Shown here piece after piece: positions 48,613 to 58,028 of a DNA stretch of 64,000 bases. The DNA is from Oscillospiraceae bacterium (GTDB lineage: Bacteria; Bacillota; Clostridia; Oscillospirales; Ruminococcaceae). Under the pieces are notes generated by a model. It saw only the letters and a program-made list of their open reading frames with translations. It had not been told where the DNA came from and did not search any database. The stretch is taken from positions 1 through 64,000 of the forward strand of contig JAJQBX010000010.1 in assembly GCA_021203065.1 (NCBI GenBank). The letters are read 5' to 3'. Each line of letters starts with the position of its first letter. The first letter of the stretch is position 1. Position numbers and translations under genes: made by a program.

Positions 48613-49728
48613 TCAAGTATAGTACTGATACAACCAGCACCTTATCATCCCGTTATAAAGCTTCCGGCGTTTGTCGGCTTTTTTGCCGAAAAGGCGTTCG
48701 AATTCTTCGTGGGGGGAGATGATATAGCAGGGATGGTCTTTTGAGGGGGCAAGAACCTGTCCCATCACTTTGTAGAGCTCCTCGGCTTCTTTCAGGTCCA
48801 AGAGCCGCTCGCCATAGGGAGGGTTGCAGACGATGATTGTGCCGGGCTCGGGCTTGAAGCTTCTTATATCCGCCTTTGCGGCTTGGATGTAGTCCCCGAC
48901 TCCGGCAAGCTTCGCATTCTGGAGGGTGAGGGCAATCGCTCTCTCGTCGATGTCTGAGCCGGTAGCGGTGAAGCCGCATGTGAGGTTTGCCTGCTCCCTT
49001 GCGAGGTCTCTTTCAGCTTTCCAGATGGATTTCGGGACACTTTCCCAGCTTTCTGCGGAGAAGTGGCGGTTAAGACCGGGTGCAATTCTCATCGACTTGT
49101 ATGCCGACTCGATAAGGAGCGTTCCGCTCCCGCACATCGGGTCAACAACACGGCTTCCGGTCTTGACACGGGCAAAGTCGGCAATTGCGGCGGCGAGGGT
49201 TTCTTTTATCGGGGCGTCGTTCGAGTCCTTGCGGTAGCCTCGCTTGTGAAGACCGATACCGGAGGTGTCAAGATAAACGGTGCACCTGTCCTTATAAAGA
49301 TTGAACTGGATCTGATGGAGCGAACCTGTTTCCTCGAAGTGCTCGATTCCGTATTTACGTGACAGCCTTGTGACTGCCGCTTTTTTTATAATCGACTGGC
49401 AATCTGGGATGCTGTGAAGCTTGGAATTAAGCGAGCTTCCCTTGACCGGGAAACGGTCGTATTTTCCGATGAAATTCTCAAACGGAAGAGATCTTACGCC
49501 TTGGAAGAGCTCCTCAAAGGTCTTCGCCTCGAAGCTTCCAAGCTCAATCATAACTCGCTCTGCGGTCGAAAGTCTCAGATTCGCACGTGCGAGCATCGAA
49601 ATGTCGCCGTCAAAGGAGATTCTTCCGTCCGAAACGGCTAAGTTCTCTCCGCCTATTCTCTTAATCTCAAAGGACAACACGCTTTCCACGCCAAAAAGGC
49701 AAGGGCAGCAGTACCTTATCCCATCCAT
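48613..49728 (-). CDS. THUMP-domain class I rRNA methyltransferase (RlmL/YpsC-like)
   Basis: 371 residues. The N-terminal THUMP-type region (about 30-150) is followed by the methyltransferase core: V-V-D-P-M-C-G-S-G-T-L-L-I-E (SAM motif I, about 190) and I-I-V-C-N-P-P-Y-G-E-R (about 285), the N-P-P-Y motif of N2-guanine methyltransferases. It corresponds to the N-terminal half of E. coli RlmL, which modifies 23S rRNA. GAGGTGTTCTG precedes the ATG. Confidence 0.92.
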   Translation of the reverse strand: MDGIRYCCPCLFGVESVLSFEIKRIGGENLAVSDGRISFDGDISMLARANLRLSTAERVMIELGSFEAKTFEELFQGVRSLPFENFIGKYDRFPVKGSSLNSKLHSIPDCQSIIKKAAVTRLSRKYGIEHFEETGSLHQIQFNLYKDRCTVYLDTSGIGLHKRGYRKDSNDAPIKETLAAAIADFARVKTGSRVVDPMCGSGTLLIESAYKSMRIAPGLNRHFSAESWESVPKSIWKAERDLAREQANLTCGFTATGSDIDERAIALTLQNAKLAGVGDYIQAAKADIRSFKPEPGTIIVCNPPYGERLLDLKEAEELYKVMGQVLAPSKDHPCYIISPHEEFERLFGKKADKRRKLYNGMIRCWLYQYYT

Positions 49729-49775
49729 CAGAACACCTCAAATAAATTATAATCCGTCGGCAAAGCCGGCACCAC

Positions 49776-49827
49776 AATTACGCATTACGCATATAAGTTG
49801 CTTTGCAACTTACGAATTACGCATTGA
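49776..49827. repeat. short AATTACGCATTACG repeat, copy 2
   Basis: ATTACGCATTACGCAT, a small hairpin ATAAGTTGCTTTGCAACTTA, and ACGAATTACGCATT. It is related to the repeat at 37747-37782 and lies between the methyltransferase and PBP genes. Confidence 0.6.
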
Positions 49828-49832
49828 GTCAG

Positions 49833-52187
49833 TTAGTAGAATTCACGCAAAATTTCCGTGATATAAGTGTAGTTATTGCCGGTAAGGGCGATATAGTCGT
49901 TGACATCAACGCCGTCGGTGACTATGCAGGCTGTTGAGCTCGAAGAGAGTGCCGAAAGGGTTTCGTCGAGCTCGGTTACCTCGTGAACGCCTGAGCAGGT
50001 TGCCGGGATATTGGTCTTCTTATAGTACCCCGTTGCGGTGCTGGTGCAGTTGCTTCCGGCGATAAGACCCGTTTCGGTGCAGTATTCACGGGTTACAACC
50101 GACGAACAGGTGTCGAAGGTCGTCACCTCGCCGGCGTCGGCTATGTCTCCGAAGATATTCTTCCACATTACCGCTGAACCGTAGCAGTTGTCGGTGTCTA
50201 TTTCCTCGGGAGTATCGTAACCAATCCAGAGACCGGTTACATATTCGGGAGTGCAGCCGATGAACCAGAGGTCGCACCAGTCCTGAGTGGTACCGGTTTT
50301 TGCAATAAGCTCAACGTTGTCAAGCTTGGCGTTTCTTGCGGTTCCTCTTGAGGAGGATACAACGCTCTCGAGCAACCTGTTCATGACGTATGCGGTCGAT
50401 TTGTCGATGACCTGCTCGCCTGTATACGAATAGGAATAGATGGCGTCGCCTGAGCTGTCAAGGATTCGGGTTATGAATGTCGACTCATAGTACTTTCCGC
50501 CGTTGCCGAAAATCTGGTATGCGGCGACCATGTCCTGAAGCGTTACGCCGTCGGTTAGAGCTCCTACCGCCATAGGCGAACGTGCGACGTCGGTAAGCCC
50601 GTCATCGTAGAGCACAAGAGTGCTCAGATGCAATCTGTAATACAGGAATTCAAAGCATGTGCTCGGCGTCAGCAGTTCTACAAGCTGTGCCGCACCGGTG
50701 TTGAGCGACCGCTGGAGATTTGACGCAACGGTGTTGTATTCTTTAGACCAAGATGACGTGTATGCACCGCTCGTCGAATAGTTTCTTGGCCAGATTAGAT
50801 AGCCGTTATCCGAACTCGAATCCTCAATCAGAAGAGGCACATCCAGAAGAAGCGTCGACCACGTTACAAGGTCGTTTTCAATAGCAAGGGAATAGGAAGC
50901 AAGTGGTTTTATCGATGAACCCGGCTGGCGGGTGGACATAGTGGCACGGTTCAGACCTAAGGGGCTTTCCTTTTCGCCAATGCCTCCTACCACCGCAAGA
51001 ACCTGTCCTGAGTAGTTCATGCATATGAACGCACTTTGCGGGATGTCCTCGTTTCCGTCCTCAGAGAAGGTGTAGAGGTCTAAATACTTCTCCTCAAGCT
51101 CAATCTGAATATCGAGGTCAACACAGCAGTAGATCTTATATCCTCCGGAGCAGAGCTCGGTATAGGCTTCGTCCCAAGTCTCATAGCCATAGTAGCTCAT
51201 GAAGTAGTCAACCGCCTGATAGATTACGGCATCGACATAGTAGGATGAAACGTCGTCAAAGTTGTCGTAGGCTGAAAGGGATGAGGTATCGACGTCTTCC
51301 GATGAGGAAGAATTATAGTCCATGCTTCCGATGAGATTGAGCTCTTCGTTAAGGGCTTCCTCATACTCCTCCGTCGAGATAGCTCCGTTTTCAAGCATCT
51401 GATCTAAAATATAGACACGTCTTTCATAGTTGTTTTCCGGATGTGTTATCGGGTCGTTGTAGTAAGGGCTCTTGGTGATAGCCGCTATAGTGACCGATTC
51501 GGCAAGGGTAAGCTGGCTGACGTCCTTATTGAAGTAGTAGTTCGCCGCCGCCTGAACGCCGTAGATATTATTGTTAAGAGGAACGAGATTCAAGTATGCT
51601 TCTAAAATATCATCCTTTGAATAGTTTTTCTCGAGCTGGATAGCACGGTAGATTTCACGGAGCTTTCTCTGGATACCCTCGATGCCGTCCGCTTCGTCGT
51701 CGCCTGTTATCTGCTTTACAGTCTGCTGGGTGATTGTCGATGCACCTCTGACGTCATCAGAGATGAATATTTCGATAACAGCAGTTGCGATGCCATAGAA
51801 GTCGACGCCGTCGTGGCTGTAGAATCTCTCGTCCTCCGAATAGACGAAAGCGTCTCTTAAGTACTGGGGGATCTCCTCAAGGTCAGCCCAGATTCGCTTT
51901 TCGCCCTCACTCGTCAGGGTGTCATAGACGACCCATTCGTCTCCCGACTGGGCATAGATATAAGTGGTATAGCTCGAAGAGATGTCCTCGAGGCTTATTT
52001 CAGATGTGTCTTCCATCAGGTTGACGACAAAGACAGTAGCCGCACATGCGACAATCATTCCGGTTATGATTATGATCATCAGGGCGCAGAGTATTACCGT
52101 TCCTATTGTCTTGAGAATAAAGACAAACGGTCTCGTCGCCATTCTGAAGCCTCTTTTGAATTTTTTGAAACTGGAATTTTTCTTCAC
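49833..52187 (-). CDS. class A penicillin-binding protein (transglycosylase/transpeptidase)
   Basis: 784 residues, GTG start with GAGAGGAGA upstream. A basic N-terminus and one membrane segment (about 20-45) are followed by the GT51 domain with E-D-E-R-F-Y-S-H-D-G and G-A-S-T-I-T-Q-Q, and the transpeptidase domain with S-S-I-K-P (SxxK), S-L-N (SxN) and K-T-G-T. It polymerises and cross-links peptidoglycan. The C-terminal 90 residues are Cys-containing and Thr/Ser-rich (C-S-S-V-V-T-R-E-Y-C, C-T-S-T-A-T-G), as in clostridial PBP1A homologues. Confidence 0.95.
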   Translation of the reverse strand: MKKNSSFKKFKRGFRMATRPFVFILKTIGTVILCALMIIIITGMIVACAATVFVVNLMEDTSEISLEDISSSYTTYIYAQSGDEWVVYDTLTSEGEKRIWADLEEIPQYLRDAFVYSEDERFYSHDGVDFYGIATAVIEIFISDDVRGASTITQQTVKQITGDDEADGIEGIQRKLREIYRAIQLEKNYSKDDILEAYLNLVPLNNNIYGVQAAANYYFNKDVSQLTLAESVTIAAITKSPYYNDPITHPENNYERRVYILDQMLENGAISTEEYEEALNEELNLIGSMDYNSSSSEDVDTSSLSAYDNFDDVSSYYVDAVIYQAVDYFMSYYGYETWDEAYTELCSGGYKIYCCVDLDIQIELEEKYLDLYTFSEDGNEDIPQSAFICMNYSGQVLAVVGGIGEKESPLGLNRATMSTRQPGSSIKPLASYSLAIENDLVTWSTLLLDVPLLIEDSSSDNGYLIWPRNYSTSGAYTSSWSKEYNTVASNLQRSLNTGAAQLVELLTPSTCFEFLYYRLHLSTLVLYDDGLTDVARSPMAVGALTDGVTLQDMVAAYQIFGNGGKYYESTFITRILDSSGDAIYSYSYTGEQVIDKSTAYVMNRLLESVVSSSRGTARNAKLDNVELIAKTGTTQDWCDLWFIGCTPEYVTGLWIGYDTPEEIDTDNCYGSAVMWKNIFGDIADAGEVTTFDTCSSVVTREYCTETGLIAGSNCTSTATGYYKKTNIPATCSGVHEVTELDETLSALSSSSTACIVTDGVDVNDYIALTGNNYTYITEILREFY

Positions 52188-52326
52188 AGCACTTCTCCTC
52201 TCTTGAAAACCTGTCTACGGGTGGCGTTGTGAATTGTCATAACTGATATTATAGCACAAATATCTTCGGATGTTAAGAGGGTACGGGAAATTGTAATGGA
52301 TTTTTAATCTTTTTGCAGGGCATGTA

Positions 52327-52356
52327 CAAAAAACAGGCGGCAACTAAGCCGCCTGC
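52327..52356 (-). terminator. terminator of the long minus-strand operon, after ispH-S1
   Basis: On the minus strand CAGGCGGC, TTAGTT, GCCGCCTG and TTTTTT, a perfect 8-base stem. Confidence 0.9.
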
Positions 52357-52375
52357 TCAATTTCATGTAAGGCTA

Positions 52376-54415
52376 TTACTCTTCGGTAGCTTCCTCAGGA
52401 GCTGCTTCCTCAGCAGGAGCTTCCTCTACGGGAGCGGTTTCCTTGACAGGTCTGTAGTCGCCGTCGGGGAGAAGTGCTCTTATCGAAAGGCTTACTCTCT
52501 TGTTTGCAATATCGCAGTCGGTGATCTTAGCGGTTACTACATCGCCGACGGAAAGGAAGTCAGAGACGTTTGCAACTCTCTGGTTTGCGATCTGGGAGAT
52601 GTGGATGAGTCCGTCGATGCCGGGAATGATCTGAGCGAATGCTCCGAAGCCGGTGATGGAAACGATCTTAACCTCAACTGTCTGACCGACAGAGTAGTTC
52701 TTCTCGAAGATTACCCAAGGATTGTCCTCAGTCTTCTTGTAGACGAGTGAAACCTTTCCGGTCTCCTTGTCGATGTCCTTGATGGTGACCTCGATGTGAT
52801 CGCCAACAGAAACAACATCAGACGGATGCTTGATTCTTGCCCATGTAAGATCCATTCTTCTGACGAGTCCGTCAACTCCGCCGACATCAACGAATACTCC
52901 GTAGTCGGTGATGGACTTTACTTCGCCAAGGATGGTCTGTCCGACCTCGGCGTTCTCGAAGAATGCTTCCTTGCGCTGTGCTCTCTCTTCTGCAGTGACT
53001 TTTCTTATAGAGCCGACAGCTCTCTTTCTCTGCTCGTTGAGTTCGATGATCTTGAAGCGAACCTCTTTCTTGAGAATGGAATCCATCGAGTCTGCATTTC
53101 TGATGCCGGTCTGGGATGCAGGAACGAAAACTCTCATTCCGTTGCAGGTGACAATTACGCCGCCCTTGATGATGTTGGTGACTGTGCCGGTGAGAACCTC
53201 GCCGGTCTCATAGGCTTTCTTTACATCGTCATAGCCTTTCTGAGCGTCAACCTGCTTCTTTGAAAGCATTGCGATGCCCTCAACGTCGTTGAGCTTGGTT
53301 ACGATTACGTCGATGGTGTCGCCGACCTTGACGACATCCTCAGGCTTGGCGTTCGGGTCGTTTGAAAGCTCGGACAGGGGAATATATCCGGTATGCTTGG
53401 TGCCAATATCAACTATAACTTCAGTGCTGTTGACAGCTGTTACTACGCCGCTTACTCTCTTTCCGGTATATATTTTCTTGAGGCTCTGTTCAATAGCTTC
53501 TTCGAAGTTGAACTCCTCCTCGTTTGACAAAATTTCAGTCATGTCTTTTTTTACCTCCTCAATGATATATGCCGGGGTTGATGCGCCGGCTGAAATCCCA
53601 ACGGATTTCGCTGTAGAAAAATCAATGTCCTTGAGTTCCTCAGAATTCTCGATAAGATAGCATCTTGAGTCAGCCGAACAAATATCGTAGAGCTTACGTG
53701 TGTTCGAGCTGCTCCGCCCGCCAATAATCAGCATAGTATCACATTTGCGGGAAAGATCCCCAGCTTCCGACTGCCGTTTCTCGGTAGCCGTGCAGATGGT
53801 GTCGTAAACAGTTATACCCGAAAATTCCGAGACTACCCCTATACACTGATTCCACATTCCTATATTATAAGTTGTTTGCGAAAGAATTGCAACACCTTTT
53901 TTTGATTTTTCACAATTATTTCTGAGAAGCTTAACAAGCTCAACGCAATTCGGGAAGACTTTCGCCTCACCTTTGCCCGATTTGTCGCAATCAGCGGAGC
54001 TTTCTGTCCAGCCTAAGATTCCCTGAACCTCCGGATGATCCTTGTCCCCTGCTATGAGAACGAGATCTCCTGCGGCAGTTCTCTCAGCGACAAGCTTATG
54101 AATCTTCGTAACAAAGGGGCATGTGGCGTCGACAATAGTGACTCCCCTTTTTTCAAGCTCCTCGTAAACACTTCTTCCGACTCCGTGGGAGCGGATAATG
54201 ACGGTGTCACCCGGCTCAGCCTCCGACGGAGAATTAATGACGGTGATGCCCTTTTTCTCGAGATCAGCTACAACCGACGGGTTGTGGATAAGAGGACCCA
54301 AGGTGTATATTTTCCTGTCAGTTCCCTTTTCGGCGGTCTCGAAGGCTATCTTCACCGCACGGTCAACTCCGAAGCAGAAGCCGGCGGTTTTCGCAACGGT
54401 AACGGTTCTATTCAT
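52376..54415 (-). CDS. ispH: IspH (HMBPP reductase) - S1 RNA-binding domain fusion
   Basis: 679 residues. Residues 1-285 are IspH: A-G-F-C-F-G-V, D-A-T-C-P-F and D-T-I-C-T-A-T supply the three Fe-S cysteines. It makes IPP and DMAPP in the last step of the MEP pathway. Residues about 310-650 contain four S1 domains (for example G-V-V-T-A-V-N-S-T-E-V, G-E-V-K-S-I-T-D-Y-G-V-F-V, V-K-I-V-S-I-T-G-F-G-A-F), then a Glu/Ala-rich tail. This fusion is known in Clostridia. Its start overlaps the end of cmk-plsC by eight bases, so translation is coupled. Confidence 0.95.
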   Translation of the reverse strand: MNRTVTVAKTAGFCFGVDRAVKIAFETAEKGTDRKIYTLGPLIHNPSVVADLEKKGITVINSPSEAEPGDTVIIRSHGVGRSVYEELEKRGVTIVDATCPFVTKIHKLVAERTAAGDLVLIAGDKDHPEVQGILGWTESSADCDKSGKGEAKVFPNCVELVKLLRNNCEKSKKGVAILSQTTYNIGMWNQCIGVVSEFSGITVYDTICTATEKRQSEAGDLSRKCDTMLIIGGRSSSNTRKLYDICSADSRCYLIENSEELKDIDFSTAKSVGISAGASTPAYIIEEVKKDMTEILSNEEEFNFEEAIEQSLKKIYTGKRVSGVVTAVNSTEVIVDIGTKHTGYIPLSELSNDPNAKPEDVVKVGDTIDVIVTKLNDVEGIAMLSKKQVDAQKGYDDVKKAYETGEVLTGTVTNIIKGGVIVTCNGMRVFVPASQTGIRNADSMDSILKKEVRFKIIELNEQRKRAVGSIRKVTAEERAQRKEAFFENAEVGQTILGEVKSITDYGVFVDVGGVDGLVRRMDLTWARIKHPSDVVSVGDHIEVTIKDIDKETGKVSLVYKKTEDNPWVIFEKNYSVGQTVEVKIVSITGFGAFAQIIPGIDGLIHISQIANQRVANVSDFLSVGDVVTAKITDCDIANKRVSLSIRALLPDGDYRPVKETAPVEEAPAEEAAPEEATEE

Positions 54416-55700
54416 CTGTAAGCCCCTTGATCTCGTTTAAGATTATATCCCTCGAATGACGAAGCTCCGATGAGCTGAGAGAGTTTACTTTGAGCTTGTA
54501 GTAGGGTATCAGCTTGCCAAAACGGACTGTCAGATAGGTTCTTCCGAGCTTGGTTTTGCGTTTGGTTATCCCAACCGGCAGGACATCGGCATTCGCTTCA
54601 CTTGCGACGAACGAAACTCCGCTCTTGAACGAGCCTATTTTCCCATCCTTCGAGCGTGTGCCCTCAGGGAATATTGTGAGATTGTAGCCACGGTCGAGAT
54701 ACTCTATTGCTGTGTTCAGAGCACTTCTGTCGCCCTTGCCACGTTTTACGGGGAAAGCGTGGAATATCTTGAGAAGATTCGCTATCTTATGCCTGAATAG
54801 GTCCTCTTTCGCCATATAAGCCGAAATATTCGGCATTTTGACTCCGATTGCAACCGGGTCTAAAACAGTATGATGGTTCGAGGCTATGATGTATGAGCCG
54901 CTTTTCGGGATGTTGTCAAGGTCTTCATACCTGACTTTCATCACTATCTCGAGAAGAACAAGTGCTATCCATCTCACAAACCGGAAGAAAAAACGGTTTA
55001 CCGCAGGTGCCATGCCTCTTTCGGGTCTCAGGGCGTTGAGCCTTTCGTCAATAATCCCAAGAACCGCTGAAACTGCGCCAGATATATCCAAGCTCGAGGT
55101 GTCAAGTTCATAAGCATCGTCTGCTTTTTTGAGGGGTGCCGCCGCACGGTGGGAGTCGTTATAGTCACGCTCGTTTATATCCCTGAGAATTTCTTCGTAG
55201 GTGACGTCCTGACCCTTTGCGACAAGCTCCTTAAGCCTCCGGTTTGCCCTCTCTTCTGCTGAAGCGGTCATGAAAATCTTGACCTGAGCGTTCGGGATGA
55301 TGACCGTTCCGATGTCACGACCGTCCATGACGATGTTATACTTCTTTGCCATATTCCTCTGCAGTGAAAGGAGAAATTCCCTGACCTCTGGAATCGCCGA
55401 GACATTTGAAGCCGCCATCGAAATTTCGGGGGTTCTTATCTCTTCGGAGACATCCTCGCCGTTCATGATTACCCTCTGGGTGCCGTCTATATATTTAAGC
55501 TCAAGCTTTATATCGTCTAAAAGCGGAACGACTTCGTCTGCGGATGTCGTTTTCTTGCCACTGCGCACTGCGTAAAGCCCTATGGAACGGTAAAGTGCAC
55601 CTGTGTCCACATAGACATAGCCCAAAGATTTTGCGACCTCCTTGGCTATTGTCGACTTTCCCGCACCGCTCGGTCCGTCAAGTGCGATATTTATTCCCAT
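54408..55700 (-). CDS. cmk: cytidylate kinase - 1-acylglycerol-3-phosphate acyltransferase fusion
   Basis: 430 residues. Residues 1-220 are CMP kinase: A-L-D-G-P-S-G-A-G-K-S-T (P-loop), D-T-G-A-L-Y-R and M-D-G-R-D-I-G-T-V. Residues about 235-430 are PlsC: S-N-H-H-T-V-L-D-P (HX4D, with a doubled His), then F-P-E-G-T-R-S and the V-P-V/L-P-V-G-I block. A hydrophobic segment near 235-250 joins them. In many Firmicutes these are separate neighbours; here they are one frame. AAAGGTGAAGCTAT precedes the start. It ends in UAG inside the ispH start. Confidence 0.93.
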   Translation of the reverse strand: MGINIALDGPSGAGKSTIAKEVAKSLGYVYVDTGALYRSIGLYAVRSGKKTTSADEVVPLLDDIKLELKYIDGTQRVIMNGEDVSEEIRTPEISMAASNVSAIPEVREFLLSLQRNMAKKYNIVMDGRDIGTVIIPNAQVKIFMTASAEERANRRLKELVAKGQDVTYEEILRDINERDYNDSHRAAAPLKKADDAYELDTSSLDISGAVSAVLGIIDERLNALRPERGMAPAVNRFFFRFVRWIALVLLEIVMKVRYEDLDNIPKSGSYIIASNHHTVLDPVAIGVKMPNISAYMAKEDLFRHKIANLLKIFHAFPVKRGKGDRSALNTAIEYLDRGYNLTIFPEGTRSKDGKIGSFKSGVSFVASEANADVLPVGITKRKTKLGRTYLTVRFGKLIPYYKLKVNSLSSSELRHSRDIILNEIKGLTDE

Positions 55701-56926
55701 ATAGCTTCACCTTTCTTTCTCGAAATTGCCAATGCCGCTGTTTCCGCAGTGGAAAAGGCAATCTGTAGGTTATATCCGCCGGTCATACCGTCGCAGTCGA
55801 TTATCTCGCCTGCAAAGTAGAGTCCGGAAACAAGCTTCGATTCCATTGTTTTTGGGTTGATCTCGCTCACTCTGATTCCGCCACGGGTTACTATTCCCTC
55901 TTCAATCGGTCGGAGTCCTGTGACGGTGAGTGTCAAGCTCTTTGTGAGCTTAGCTAAAGCCTCTTTTTCTTCCCTTGTGATCTGGTTGCAGGGCTTATTG
56001 GGGTCTATTCCCGAAAGCCGGACCATATCTGGTCTCAGTTCTCTTGGAAAGAGCTTTCCGAGCGATTGGCAAAAAGGCAGATTCGGCGTTTCGTCGAAAT
56101 CTCTCTGGATGCGCTTTATAAGCTGCTCCATGGTCAGCCCGGGCTTTAAGTCTATCACAATTTTATAATCCGATTTATCGTCGATAAAGCACGATGCAGA
56201 AAGACTCAGCGGTCCTGCTATGCCGTACCTTGCAAAGCTCATCTCGCCAAGCTCCGAATATATCGGCTTCTTTTTGCTTCCGTAAAGCGAGAGCGTCACG
56301 TTCTTTATTGTGAGGCTGTAGAGCTCCTCCGAAAAGCGTTCTTTGGTTTCTATGGGAACTAAAGAGGCTTTCGGCTCTGAAATAGTGTGCCCAAGGTCTC
56401 CTGCCAGCCTATAGCCGTCGCCGGTTGAACCGGTTTTCGGGTAGCTTCTGCCGCCGGTGGCGAGTATTACTGCCGGAGCATGATATTCTCCCCTTTCGCC
56501 CAGAACCCCGGTGACTGCGCCGTTTTCGGTGAGAATCCTGACCGCACGGTCCTTTACGATACCAGAGTTACTCTTCTCAAGAGCTGCCGCAACATCGCTT
56601 GCCCTGTCGCTGACGGGGAAAACTCTCCCGCCACGCTCGGTTTTGAGCGGCACTCCGTGAGACTCGAACCATCTCATTGTATCCTGAGGCGAAAGGTTGT
56701 CAAGCGCACTATAGAGAAACTTCGGATTCCGGATGACGTTTTTCATCACCTGCTCAACCGTGCAGTTATTCGTCAGATTGCATCTGCCCTTGCCAGAGAT
56801 ACGGAGCTTGCGGAGAGTTTGCCCGGTGGGCTCCAAAACTGTGACTCCTAATCCCATTTCCGAAAGGCGTGCGCCTGCGAACATTCCCGCAGAGCCGCCG
56901 CCTATAACCAGTACATCAGACACCAC
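55691..56926 (-). CDS. FAD-dependent oxidoreductase, HI0933/BaiN family
   Basis: 411 residues if it starts at the GTG pair (56926/56923) inside the rpiR end, with CGGAG upstream; the longer frame to 57043 only shadows rpiR. V-L-V-I-G-G-G-S-A-G-M-F-A-G binds FAD, G-K-G-R-C-N-L-T-N-N is the family hallmark, and G-L-Y-F-A-G-E-I-I-D-C-D-G-M-T-G-G-Y-N-L-Q ends the fold. BaiN-like members have been linked to reduction of bile-acid intermediates, but most have no known substrate. It overlaps both neighbours and is translationally coupled. Confidence 0.9.
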   Translation of the reverse strand: MVSDVLVIGGGSAGMFAGARLSEMGLGVTVLEPTGQTLRKLRISGKGRCNLTNNCTVEQVMKNVIRNPKFLYSALDNLSPQDTMRWFESHGVPLKTERGGRVFPVSDRASDVAAALEKSNSGIVKDRAVRILTENGAVTGVLGERGEYHAPAVILATGGRSYPKTGSTGDGYRLAGDLGHTISEPKASLVPIETKERFSEELYSLTIKNVTLSLYGSKKKPIYSELGEMSFARYGIAGPLSLSASCFIDDKSDYKIVIDLKPGLTMEQLIKRIQRDFDETPNLPFCQSLGKLFPRELRPDMVRLSGIDPNKPCNQITREEKEALAKLTKSLTLTVTGLRPIEEGIVTRGGIRVSEINPKTMESKLVSGLYFAGEIIDCDGMTGGYNLQIAFSTAETAALAISRKKGEAIWE

Positions 56927-57794
56927 TGTCTCCGTCCTCGCTCTTCTGGTAGACGTCGTATTCGTCCCATATCTCCTCAAGCTTCGAAAAGCTCTTTTCG
57001 ACCTCTTCGTGATTTTTGAGCGAAACAGCCGCAATGAGGGCATTTATGAGGCTCATCGGGGCGACGAGTGAATCGACAAACGAAACCATATCGGATCTCG
57101 CTAAAAGGACATTTCCCGCATTCTCCGCAATCGGGGAATCGAGGCTGTCGGTGATGGCTATAGTTCCTGCGCCCTTTCTTCTGGCATAGGCAAGAGCCTG
57201 AACGGTTTGCCTTGAATATCTCGGGAAAGAGATTCCTATGAGAAGATCTCCCTCCTCAAGGCGCATAAGCTGCTCAAAAAGCTCAGACCGGCTTCCCTGA
57301 CGAAGTGTCACGACATCCGGACGCATAAGCTGGAAGTAGTAGCCCATGAACGATGCAAGAGACGCAGAGCTTCTTACGCCAAGAATGTAGATATGCTTGG
57401 CGGAAATTATGCTGTCGACAGCTGAGTTGAAATTATTCTCGTCAGTCTCCTCAAGGGTCTGGCGGATATGCTCGATGTCGTTCTTTAAGACCTTGCTGAA
57501 AACGTCCTCCGGCTTGAGCCTGCTCTGCTCGATTCTCTGGACGGCGGTGAGCTTGTTTCTGGCGGCTTCTCTCAGAGCCCGCTGGAACTCAGGATAGCCG
57601 GAAAAGCCGAGGTCGGAAGCAAACCTGACAACCGTCGATTCGCTCACCCCGACAGATTCGCCCAATTTCGCCGCAGTCAGGTATTCCGCCTTGTCATAGT
57701 GGTCGAGAATATACCCGGCAATTTTTCTGTGCCCCTTTGAGGCGGTCTTTTCCCTTTCACGAATAAGATCGAAAAGGTCAGATGAAGTATTCAC
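56916..57794 (-). CDS. MurR/RpiR family transcriptional regulator
   Basis: 292 residues, GTG start overlapping the DUF3006 stop by four bases (GTGA). The N-terminal HTH_6 domain (1-77) has G-E-S-V-G-V-S-E-S-T-V-V-R-F-A-S-D-L-G-F-S-G-Y-P-type sequence. The SIS domain (about 120-250) has I-L-G-V-R-S-S-A-S-L and G-I-S-F-P-R-Y-S. Family members sense phosphosugars. Its position inside a housekeeping operon gives no clear target; cell-wall sugars are a reasonable guess. Confidence 0.92.
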   Translation of the reverse strand: MNTSSDLFDLIREREKTASKGHRKIAGYILDHYDKAEYLTAAKLGESVGVSESTVVRFASDLGFSGYPEFQRALREAARNKLTAVQRIEQSRLKPEDVFSKVLKNDIEHIRQTLEETDENNFNSAVDSIISAKHIYILGVRSSASLASFMGYYFQLMRPDVVTLRQGSRSELFEQLMRLEEGDLLIGISFPRYSRQTVQALAYARRKGAGTIAITDSLDSPIAENAGNVLLARSDMVSFVDSLVAPMSLINALIAAVSLKNHEEVEKSFSKLEEIWDEYDVYQKSEDGDSGV

Positions 57795-58027
57795 GTCTCA
57801 TCACTCCTGTGCCTGAAAAGCCTTTTCTGCTTTCCTATAATTCTTTCACGACGCTCCCGGGTCAGGTCTTCACGGATTATGTAGCCGTTTTCAACCCGCT
57901 CGAGAATGTCGCCCTCCTGCGCATTTCCGGAAATCAAGCTCCTTGGTGCATTTATATGACTGCCGTCCTCGTTCTCAAGAACGGCGATATTTTCTTCAAA
58001 TCTGTCTACAGTGTAAAGCTTGCCCAT
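57791..58027 (-). CDS. DUF3006 family small protein
   Basis: 78 residues: V-D-R-F-E-E-N-I-A-V-L-E-N-E-D, a beta-barrel-like fold, and a basic tail R-R-E-R-I-I-G-K-Q-K-R-L-F. DUF3006 genes typically sit next to ComEC/MBL-type hydrolase genes, as here, and have no assigned function. The gap to the upstream gene is one base. Confidence 0.85.
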   Translation of the reverse strand: MGKLYTVDRFEENIAVLENEDGSHINAPRSLISGNAQEGDILERVENGYIIREDLTRERRERIIGKQKRLFRHRSDET

Positions 58028-58028
58028 C

